NCBI GenBank assembly: GCA_913055925.1
Contig: CAJXLH010000137.1
Location: 1-7,089 of the forward strand
DNA: 7,089 nt
Direction: 5' to 3'
Origin: an uncultured Maritalea sp.
Lineage (GTDB): Bacteria > Pseudomonadota > Alphaproteobacteria > Rhizobiales > Devosiaceae
The position numbers were made by a program, and so were the translations under genes. Below are positions 1-5,027 of the stretch, in pieces (positions within the stretch are counted from its first letter, which is position 1; every line of letters starts with the position of its first letter). The notes under the pieces are model-generated. The model saw nothing but the letters and a program-made list of their open reading frames with translations, was not told the DNA's origin and made no database searches.

Positions 1-2
1 TG

Positions 3-827
3 GATGCACGTGGTGAAGCGTTTGAGATAGACGCAGAAATCCGCGCCGTCGATTTGCCTGGCGTTAAAGGCGAATGGGTGATCGATCGCGCAGCAAATTC
101 CAATCGACGCATTCTTTATTTCCACGGTGGTGGCTATATGATCGGCTCGCCCAAAAGCCACCGTTTGATCACCTCAAAACTGTCCAAACTCACCGGCGCA
201 GCTGTGTTTGCATCGAAATTCCGTTTGCTGCCGCAGCATTCTCGAATGGAGATGATCGAAGATGCGCGGGCGGCTTACAACTGGACCCTAGCCAACGGAC
301 CAGATGGCGCGGTGGCAGCGGACAAATTGATCATTGCTGGCGATTCATCTGGCGGCAACCTCGCCCTTTCAACCATCGCCTGGGCGCGCGATGAGGGATT
401 GCGCGCCGCGGATGCAGTTTACGTGATGTCGCCACAAACAGATTTAACACTCTCAAGCCCGAGTTTGATCACCAACATTGAAAGCGATGTGATGCAGGGC
501 GCAAGCTTCGGCCCTATTGTAAAGATGCCGAAAGGTGTTCGGTTGTTTTTCAGCAATGGTATGCATGGCATCGCGCCCAACAATCCCATTGTATCACCAC
601 TTCTCGGTGATCTGTCGAACTTGCCGCCAACCCTTATCCAGGCATCCAACGCTGAAATGTTTCTGGACGATGCTGTGCGCTACGCCAATAAAGCGAATGA
701 AGCGGGAAGCCATGTCACCTTGCAGGTCTGGCCACATATGATGCATGTATGGCAAGCGTTTGAAGTACCGGAAGCCGATGAGGCGTTTGAGGAAGCGGGC
801 GTGTTTTTGACTGACTTTCTGGACTAA
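3..827 (+). CDS. alpha/beta hydrolase fold-3 esterase/lipase (HSL family), 5' end missing
   Basis: The frame is open to the left edge, so the start is outside the window; 274 residues are visible. An in-frame TTG at 54 is a possible start codon but lies inside family-like sequence (DLPGVKGEWV), so I do not take it as the start. Counting from that TTG, HGGGY (24-28) is the oxyanion-hole motif of the hormone-sensitive-lipase family and GDSSGG (96-101) is the nucleophile elbow, with Ser98 as nucleophile. EMFLDD (201-206) is the acid loop and the His of PHMMHVWQAF (about 231) is the catalytic base. The usual YRLAPE segment reads FRLLPQH. No signal peptide can be judged because the N-terminus is absent. 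Such proteins are usually cytoplasmic esterases for short acyl esters; the substrate cannot be read from sequence. The gene converges on trmD and is probably not functionally tied to it. The family call is firm, the specificity unknown. Confidence 0.9.
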   Translation, partial: DARGEAFEIDAEIRAVDLPGVKGEWVIDRAANSNRRILYFHGGGYMIGSPKSHRLITSKLSKLTGAAVFASKFRLLPQHSRMEMIEDARAAYNWTLANGPDGAVAADKLIIAGDSSGGNLALSTIAWARDEGLRAADAVYVMSPQTDLTLSSPSLITNIESDVMQGASFGPIVKMPKGVRLFFSNGMHGIAPNNPIVSPLLGDLSNLPPTLIQASNAEMFLDDAVRYANKANEAGSHVTLQVWPHMMHVWQAFEVPEADEAFEEAGVFLTDFLD

Positions 828-869
828 CTTCGTCCCATATCTGCGAGTTGAAAGCATGTGGAAAAGCGT

Positions 870-895
870 AACTGGATCAGTCAGGTGATCCTGTT
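870..895. terminator. inverted repeat between convergent genes, possible bidirectional terminator
   Basis: The sequence reads AAC-T-GGATCA, a 6-base loop GTCAGG, then TGATCC-T-GTT. This gives a 6 bp stem that extends to 9 pairs across one T/T mismatch. It sits in the 106-base gap between the stop of the hydrolase (827) and the stop of trmD (934), where a terminator serving both strands would be expected. Neither side is followed by a long U-tract; the minus-strand transcript has only a short TTTT about 7 bases after the stem. It is therefore a weak intrinsic terminator at best, and Rho-dependent ending is equally possible. I see nothing else in this gap. Confidence 0.4.
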
Positions 896-933
896 GTGTA
901 CATTAAGCGGGGAGAGAAGAAACTGACGGCGAG

Positions 934-1629
934 TTATTCTTCATCCCTATACGCTGCCCACAAATCAGGCCGACGCGTTTGGGTGAGTTTTTCAGATTGT
1001 GCCTGACGCCATTCCGCGAGTTTTTTGTGGTCGCCATTGGTGACCACATCGGGGATGTTTTCGCCTTCAAACTCTGCGGGGCGCGTGTATTGCGGATATT
1101 CCAGCAGACCGTTTTCAAAGCTTTCGTCGAGCTCACTCTCATTAGACCCCATCACACCGGGCAGAAGGCGGGTGGTGGCTTCAAGAAGCGTCATGGCCGC
1201 GACTTCGCCGCCGCAAAGAACATAATCGCCAACAGAAACCTCAATGAGATTGCGTTTGTCGATCACCCGTTGATCAATGCCTTCAAAACGGCCGCAAATG
1301 ATCACGGCGCCCGGGCCCTGTGCGAGTTCACGCACGTAGTTTTGGGTCAATGGCTTGCCGCGTGGGCTCATCAAAAGGCGTGGGCGTGGGTCATCTTCAG
1401 GTGAAATGTCATCAATCGCGCGGGCAAGAATGTCGGGCTTTAAGACAAGGCCCGGACCACCGCCGGCCGGGGTGTCGTCGACTTTCTTGTGTTTGTCATA
1501 GGCATAGTCACGCAATTGCGTGGCGTTTAATGACCAAAGGCCCTTGTCCATGGCGCGGCCAATGATGGATGCGCCCAACGGGCCGGGAAACAGTTCAGGA
1601 AAAAGGGTAATGACATCAGCTTTGAACAC
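934..1629 (-). CDS. trmD: tRNA (guanine-37-N1)-methyltransferase TrmD
   Basis: TrmD transfers a methyl group from S-adenosylmethionine to G37, 3' of the anticodon, in tRNAs with G36, which prevents +1 frameshifting. The 231-residue product carries the SPOUT-family landmarks: TLFPELFPG (8-16), VDDTPAGGGPG (50-60), MSPRGKPL (87-94), ICGRFEGIDQRV (111-122), VGDYVLCGGEVAAMTLLEA (133-151, knotted SAM site), Arg154, and YPQYTRPAEFEG (178-189). It is somewhat shorter than the E. coli enzyme (255), losing only C-terminal residues. The start is GTG at 1629-1627, which fits the family's N-terminus; a GGAG (1639-1642) lies 9 bases upstream and overlaps the end of rimM. Position 169, Asp in characterised enzymes, is Glu here, next to Asp168. 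It is the last gene of the operon in this window; rplS does not follow. Confidence 0.97.
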   Translation of the reverse strand: MFKADVITLFPELFPGPLGASIIGRAMDKGLWSLNATQLRDYAYDKHKKVDDTPAGGGPGLVLKPDILARAIDDISPEDDPRPRLLMSPRGKPLTQNYVRELAQGPGAVIICGRFEGIDQRVIDKRNLIEVSVGDYVLCGGEVAAMTLLEATTRLLPGVMGSNESELDESFENGLLEYPQYTRPAEFEGENIPDVVTNGDHKKLAEWRQAQSEKLTQTRRPDLWAAYRDEE

Positions 1630-1635
1630 GCAGAT

Positions 1636-2172
1636 TTACTCCGCTTCAAACGCTTCGTCTTCATCAACGACGATTTCGCTTGGGGGCACGATCACGAGAA
1701 AACCTTCATCCAAATTGATCGTTGGTACGACCTTCTTGGTGAAGGGCAGTAGCTCGGTCGGGCCTTTTGTCGGGCGAATTTCAAGAACGTCGCCAGCGCC
1801 GTAATTTTGCACAGCGGCAACTTGGCCGATGGATGTGCCATCTTCAAGTTGCGCATCTAGGCCGATCAGGTCGGTATGATAGAAATCATCTTCGTCCGGC
1901 TCTGGCAGATTGTCGCGCAAGGTGAAAAGCTTCACCCCGTTCAAACCTTCCGCAGCGTTCCGGTCGGTCACGTCTTTTAGCCGCGCTATGACCATCGACT
2001 TTTGCAGCCGCGCTTTTTCGATCGTGATTTCAACACCACGACGATTGGTCAAAAGCGGGGAGTAAGATTTGATCGCAAGAGGATCCTCGGTGAAGGACTT
2101 AATGCGTACTTCACCGCGAATGCCATGGGCGGCGCCAATCTGACCAAGTTGGATTTTGTTGTCGCCGCCCAT
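1636..2172 (-). CDS. rimM: ribosome maturation factor RimM
   Basis: RimM binds ribosomal protein S19 and helps mature the 3' (head) domain of the 30S subunit. The 178-residue product has the N-terminal RimM domain (LGQIGAAHGIRGEVRIKSF at 9-27, to about 90) and a C-terminal PRC-barrel domain (about 98-165: FYHTDLIGL, the DGTSIGQVAAV segment, LLPFTKKVVP). It ends in an acidic tail. The ATG at 2172 is the only reasonable start, because no other start codon comes before the first conserved motif. No Shine-Dalgarno is visible: the bases before ATG read GCAGAATAATATCTC. Translation therefore probably depends on ribosomes finishing rpsP 6 bases upstream. It shares the reading frame of rpsP and of trmD. 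Confidence 0.96.
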   Translation of the reverse strand: MGGDNKIQLGQIGAAHGIRGEVRIKSFTEDPLAIKSYSPLLTNRRGVEITIEKARLQKSMVIARLKDVTDRNAAEGLNGVKLFTLRDNLPEPDEDDFYHTDLIGLDAQLEDGTSIGQVAAVQNYGAGDVLEIRPTKGPTELLPFTKKVVPTINLDEGFLVIVPPSEIVVDEDEAFEAE

Positions 2173-2178
2173 GAGATA

Positions 2179-2568
2179 TTATTCTGCTGCGGCTTCTTCG
2201 CCAGCTGCTTCTTCAGCAGCAGCTTTAGCGTCTTCTTCAGCCTGACGCTTTTCTTCCAAACGCTCTTGAGCCTTTTTGCCTGGCTGCGCTTTTTGTGGGT
2301 TGTTTTTTGGCTCGCGCTTAAGCAAGTCAGCAGCGTCCAAGAAACGTGCAACACGGTCTGTTGGCTGTGCGCCAGCGCTCAACCAGTGCTGGATGCGCTC
2401 AACGTCAAGCTTAACGCGGTTTTCGTCGTCTTTTGAAAGCATTGGGTTGTAAGCACCAACACGCTCGATGAAGCGGCCGTCACGTGGTGCGCGAACGTCT
2501 GCAACAACGATGTGGTAGTAAGGGCGCTTTTTAGAACCGCCGCGTGCCAAACGAATTTTAGTTGCCAT
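2179..2568 (-). CDS. rpsP: 30S ribosomal protein S16
   Basis: S16 binds 16S rRNA in the body of the small subunit and is an early assembly protein. The 129-residue product begins MATKIRLARGGSKKRPYYHIVVAD, the standard S16 N-terminus, and contains APRDGRFIERVGAYNP (residues 27-42) and the segment VERIQHWLSAGAQPTDRVARFL. After about residue 85 it has a Lys/Glu/Ala-rich tail ending GEEAAAE, which explains the length against 82 in E. coli; such extensions are common in alphaproteobacteria. The frame stays open up to 2670, but the ATG at 2568 is preceded by a strong TAAGGAG, and the upstream stretch has no family similarity and overlaps the acetyltransferase gene. S16-RimM-TrmD is a classic operon order. 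Confidence 0.98.
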   Translation of the reverse strand: MATKIRLARGGSKKRPYYHIVVADVRAPRDGRFIERVGAYNPMLSKDDENRVKLDVERIQHWLSAGAQPTDRVARFLDAADLLKREPKNNPQKAQPGKKAQERLEEKRQAEEDAKAAAEEAAGEEAAAE

Positions 2569-2575
2569 TTTTTGT

Positions 2576-2581
2576 CTCCTT
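2576..2581 (-). promoter_or_regulatory. strong Shine-Dalgarno of rpsP
   Basis: On the minus strand the sequence AAGGAG lies 7 bases before the ATG at 2568, with spacer ACAAAAA. It is the best ribosome binding site in the operon and fixes the rpsP start against a longer open frame that would begin at 2670. Confidence 0.85.
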
Positions 2582-2594
2582 AGATGGACTTTGA

Positions 2595-2614
2595 ACCACT
2601 CAACAAAGAGCGGT
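2595..2614 (-). promoter_or_regulatory. hairpin in the acetyltransferase-rpsP spacer
   Basis: In the minus-strand transcript ACCGCTC, a loop UUUGUU, then GAGUGGU form a 7 bp stem with one G-U wobble, 14 bases upstream of the rpsP Shine-Dalgarno. On the plus strand the wobble would be an A/C mismatch, so the structure favours the operon RNA. It lacks a U-tract, so it is not an obvious terminator. A role in mRNA processing or in setting rpsP expression apart from the genes upstream is inference. Confidence 0.4.
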
Positions 2615-2623
2615 AATTCTTCG

Positions 2624-3136
2624 TTATTTGTTTGGATTTGGATGACGATGAACCCGTGCAGGTTCGCCATTCAATTCAATGAGGTCTCCGGCCACAGCGC
2701 CAACGCGCTTAGCCACATTTTGGGAACCGATATTGTTGTCATCAATGTAGCTGACAACGGTTTCCCATTTGAGCGTGTTGAAGGTGTGATCAATCATTTT
2801 GCGCACAGCTTCAGTTGCATATCCTTTACCCGCACCATCTTTGGTCAGCGAGTAGGCGATTTCTGGTTCCGGCCAATCACCTGGGTTCCAGTGGCCAACC
2901 ATGCCGATAAATTTACCGCTTGATTTTTCTTCGACGGCAAACATGCCATGGCCGCGCAAAGTCCAGTGCCCGATCAGCGTTGCGAATGAGCGCCAAGCTT
3001 TGCCGCGCTCCAGCGGGCCGCCAATAAATTGCGTCCATTCGCCATCAGCGATGAAGTCAGCATAGGCGTCAAAATCTTCCGGCTTAAAGGCGCGAAGGAT
3101 CAAGCGCTCGGTCTCAAGTGTCGGGATGGAAACCAC
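2624..3136 (-). CDS. GNAT family N-acetyltransferase (RimJ/RimL-like, Acetyltransf_3)
   Basis: The 170-residue product has the layout of the RimJ/RimL branch of GNAT acetyltransferases, which move an acetyl group from acetyl-CoA to an amine. It opens IPTLETERLILRAFKPEDFDAY (4-25), the typical first strand and helix. The pyrophosphate-binding loop of acetyl-CoA is at about 99-106 (KDGAGKGYA), followed by EAVRKMIDHTF. The NNIGSQNVAKRVGAV segment (134-148) matches the conserved Asn/Ser C-terminal motif. The start is GTG at 3136-3134, directly after the ffh stop in the same frame; only a G-run (GGGGGC) or AAGAAG inside the end of ffh could serve as ribosome binding site, so coupling to ffh is likely. 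Its place between ffh and rpsP suggests a ribosomal or translation-related protein as substrate, but the substrate cannot be told from sequence. Confidence 0.88.
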   Translation of the reverse strand: MVSIPTLETERLILRAFKPEDFDAYADFIADGEWTQFIGGPLERGKAWRSFATLIGHWTLRGHGMFAVEEKSSGKFIGMVGHWNPGDWPEPEIAYSLTKDGAGKGYATEAVRKMIDHTFNTLKWETVVSYIDDNNIGSQNVAKRVGAVAGDLIELNGEPARVHRHPNPNK

Positions 3137-4702
3137 TTACTTCTTGCCCCCAAATTTGGGACCAAGACCAGGAAGGCCAGGGAAACGGGGTGCCGCGCCG
3201 CCTTTAAGAAGATCATCAACACTTGTTGGCAATTCTTTTGGCGCGTCAGGGGAAGGCAAACCGCCAAGGTCTGGCATTTGGCCGCCCATTTGCTTTTCCA
3301 TTTCAGCAAGCATTTTTGGATCAAGCTGCGATGGGTCGATGTTTGGCATGCCGCCGCCCATTCCGCCCATCATTGAGCTTAGCGCGCCAGCCATGCCGCC
3401 TTTGCCTTTGGACATTTTTTTCATCATGTCGGCCATTTGGCGGTGCATTTTGATCAGTTTATTGATCTCTTGCACGGAGGTGCCGGAGCCCGCAGCGATG
3501 CGCTTGCGGCGCGAGGCGTTGAGCAATGCAGGGGTTGCGCGCTCTTTTTTGGTCATGGACTGGATGATGGCCACCTGACGGTCGAACATTTTTTCATCCA
3601 CATTGGCACCGGCGAGCTGTTTTTTCATTTTGCCCATGCCGGGCATCATGCCCATTAGGCCGCCCATGCCGCCCATTTTTTTCATTTGAAGAAGTTGGTT
3701 TTTCAAATCATCAAGATCGAAAACACCTTTCTTCATCTTCTTGGCCATTTTTGCCGCTTCCTCTTGGGAAACGGTTTCAGCGGCCTTTTCAACAAGCGAT
3801 ACAATATCGCCCATGCCCAAAATCCGGTCAGCGACACGGGTTGGGTGGAAATCTTCTAGATCGTCAAGCTTTTCGCCAGTACCAAGCAACTTGATGGGCT
3901 TGCCGGTAACCGCGCGCATAGAAAGCGCTGCGCCGCCACGGCCGTCACCATCGATACGGGTTAACATGATGCCTGTAATGTCGACGCGCTCATCGAAGGA
4001 GCGTGCGAGATTGACCGCATCTTGACCGGTCAAGCTATCGGCAACGAGCAAGATCTCGTGTGGGTTGGTGGCCGCTTTAATTTCAGCGGTTTCCGCCATC
4101 AATTCTTCATCGATGTGGGTACGACCCGCGGTATCGAGGAAAAGAACGTCATAGCCGCCAAGCTTGGCTTCGTTCTGCGCGCGTTTGGCGATTTCGACGG
4201 CGGTTTGGCCTGCAACAATTTCAAGCGTATCAACGCCGATTTGTTCGCCGAGAACCTTAAGCTGTTCCATCGCTGCTGGACGACGCGTATCCAAAGAAGC
4301 AAGAAGAACTTTTTTGTTCTGCTTTTCTTTTAAGCGCTTGGCGATTTTACCGGTTGCGGTGGTTTTACCCGCACCTTGCAAACCAACCATCATCACCGCA
4401 ACAGGTGGTGTCGATTTGAGATCGAGCGGGCTCGCTTCGGTGCCCAAAACGGCAACAAGCTCGTCATTGACGATTTTGACAACTTGTTGGCCAGGCGTAA
4501 TTGATTTGGTGACTTCAGCGCCAACGGCGCGGTCGCGTACTTGTTCGATAAAGCCGCGAACAACTTCCAAAGAAACGTCAGCTTCAATCAGCGCGCGGCG
4601 AACTTCGCGCAGCGCTTTGTTCACGTCGTCTTCAGAAAGAGCGCCGCGGCCTGTCAGTCCATCAAAAATACCGCTTAGGCGGTCGGAGAGGCTTTGAAAC
4701 AT
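3137..4702 (-). CDS. ffh: signal recognition particle protein Ffh (SRP54)
   Basis: Ffh is the GTPase of the signal recognition particle. It binds SRP RNA and signal sequences at the ribosome and docks with FtsY at the membrane. The 521 residues show an N domain (about 1-90), then the G domain: P-loop GLQGAGKT (107-114), DTRRPAA (138-144), DTAGR (190-194), TRID (248-251, nucleotide specificity) and GTGEKLDDL (274-282). The methionine-rich M domain follows from about 330, with the SRP-RNA-binding helix-turn-helix RRKRIAAGSGTSVQEINKLI (398-417). A Gly/Met/Pro-rich tail to PGLGPKFGGKK makes it longer than E. coli Ffh (453). I start at ATG 4702, where MFQSLSDRLSGIFDGL matches the family and AAGGA lies 7 bases upstream; a GTG at 4744 would add 14 residues with no family match. 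It is the first gene of the minus-strand operon. Confidence 0.98.
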   Translation of the reverse strand: MFQSLSDRLSGIFDGLTGRGALSEDDVNKALREVRRALIEADVSLEVVRGFIEQVRDRAVGAEVTKSITPGQQVVKIVNDELVAVLGTEASPLDLKSTPPVAVMMVGLQGAGKTTATGKIAKRLKEKQNKKVLLASLDTRRPAAMEQLKVLGEQIGVDTLEIVAGQTAVEIAKRAQNEAKLGGYDVLFLDTAGRTHIDEELMAETAEIKAATNPHEILLVADSLTGQDAVNLARSFDERVDITGIMLTRIDGDGRGGAALSMRAVTGKPIKLLGTGEKLDDLEDFHPTRVADRILGMGDIVSLVEKAAETVSQEEAAKMAKKMKKGVFDLDDLKNQLLQMKKMGGMGGLMGMMPGMGKMKKQLAGANVDEKMFDRQVAIIQSMTKKERATPALLNASRRKRIAAGSGTSVQEINKLIKMHRQMADMMKKMSKGKGGMAGALSSMMGGMGGGMPNIDPSQLDPKMLAEMEKQMGGQMPDLGGLPSPDAPKELPTSVDDLLKGGAAPRFPGLPGLGPKFGGKK

Positions 4703-4709
4703 CCAAATA

Positions 4710-4714
4710 TCCTT
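4710..4714 (-). promoter_or_regulatory. Shine-Dalgarno of ffh
   Basis: The minus strand reads AAGGA, then TATTTGG, then the ATG at 4702, a 7-base spacer. This supports the 521-residue Ffh over the longer reading frame beginning at GTG 4744. Confidence 0.7.
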
Positions 4715-4761
4715 GTCGCGTTCGTTTCGGGGATCTTTTGTCACTAGATGGTGTTTTGATC

Positions 4762-4772
4762 TTCAAATTGAA
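4762..4772. repeat. short palindrome TTCAA-A-TTGAA, ffh side
   Basis: TTCAA and TTGAA are perfect inverted arms around one A, followed by AGA. It lies 60 bases upstream of the ffh start and resembles the palindrome just ahead of dapF. It could be an operator half of a pair or part of the ffh leader RNA. At this length and AT content chance is also possible. Confidence 0.35.
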
Positions 4773-4902
4773 AGACCAAATGCCCATATGCGTTTGACAC
4801 CCACGGGCGCAACGCGCTGATGGATGTTGACCCCTTGCATCACGTCGTTTCGCGCACAAGGTAGTGACTCGAGATCGGCTCGAATTAGAACTTATTGGCC
4901 GC

Positions 4903-4931
4903 TCAATAGGCGATTGGGCGCAAAGAGTCAA
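4903..4931 (-). promoter_or_regulatory. candidate sigma-70 promoter for the ffh operon
   Basis: On the minus strand TTGACT (4931-4926, five of six with TTGACA) is followed after exactly 17 bases by TATTGA (4908-4903, three of six with TATAAT). Transcription would start near 4896, leaving a leader of about 195 bases before ffh. Alphaproteobacterial -10 elements are loose, so the weak -10 does not exclude it. A second, poorer pair (TTGCGC with TATGGG, about 4812-4784) lies closer to the gene. I could not find a convincing pair for dapF; TATAGG at 4989-4994 is a -10-like hexamer without a good -35. Confidence 0.3.
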
Positions 4932-4970
4932 TTGAGATGGGGCTAAACTTGATGCGAGATGGGTAGAAAT

Positions 4971-5003
4971 CTTGAAGCTTTTGCGCCATATAGGGCCTTC
5001 AAG
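4971..5003. repeat. 7-base inverted repeat CTTGAAG/CTTCAAG upstream of dapF
   Basis: CTTGAAG (4971-4977) and CTTCAAG (4997-5003) are perfect inverted repeats separated by 19 bases. Within the loop GCC (4985-4987) can pair with GGC (4994-4996), which stacks next to the outer stem and leaves a 7-base bulge. The -10-like TATAGG falls in the apex. It could be a protein-binding site over the dapF promoter or, if transcription starts upstream, a leader hairpin. Confidence 0.35.
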
Positions 5004-5016
5004 TTCAAAATTTGAA
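5004..5016. repeat. palindrome TTCAAA-A-TTTGAA next to the dapF start
   Basis: Six-base perfect inverted arms surround one A, directly after the CTTCAAG arm and 11 bases before the dapF ATG. The GAAAGA region within it is also where the weak dapF ribosome binding site must lie, so a hairpin here or a bound protein would affect translation or transcription of dapF. Confidence 0.4.
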
Positions 5017-5027
5017 AGATCAGTAAA

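Larger units (their letters stand above)
4703..5027. other. divergent ffh-dapF intergenic region
   Basis: This 325-base stretch separates two divergent core genes and must hold the promoters of both. Small open frames cross it but give low-complexity, Arg/Ser/Pro-rich translations with no recognisable family, so I call no gene. I looked for SRP RNA (its GGAAGG-type apical loop region) and tRNA features and found neither. It contains one promoter-like pair for ffh, a short hairpin TCGAG-N5-CTCGA (4869-4883), and several TTCAAA/TTGAAA-type inverted repeats listed separately. Confidence 0.7.

Noticed and set aside
2569..2670. 34-residue N-terminal extension of S16 in the same open frame
   Set aside because: It has no S16 similarity, overlaps the acetyltransferase gene, and the ATG at 2568 has a strong Shine-Dalgarno and the standard MATKIRLARGG start.
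3300..3420. Repeat-like Gly/Met-rich stretch (GGMGGGMP and similar) as a tandem repeat or phase-variable tract
   Set aside because: It is the ordinary methionine-rich M domain of Ffh; no exact tandem unit is seen at DNA level.
3437..3658. Plus-strand open frames opposite ffh, some His/Phe-rich or Ser/Pro-rich
   Set aside because: They are antisense shadows of the repetitive Met/Gly/Lys-rich M domain of ffh.
3959..3970. TRID instead of TKLD in the Ffh G4 motif as a possible defect
   Set aside because: The Lys-to-Arg change is, to my knowledge, common in alphaproteobacterial Ffh, and the other GTPase motifs are intact.
4703..4744. 14-residue extension of Ffh from GTG 4744
   Set aside because: No family match (TKDPRNERDKDIW); the ATG at 4702 has AAGGA at proper spacing and the usual MFQSLSDRL start.
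4662..4931. 89-residue minus-strand open frame in the divergent region
   Set aside because: Its Arg/Ser/Pro-rich translation fits no family and it runs into ffh in another frame; typical chance frame.
4703..5027. Small SRP RNA (ffs) gene next to ffh
   Set aside because: I could not find the conserved apical loop region or a long self-complementary arm in this spacer.
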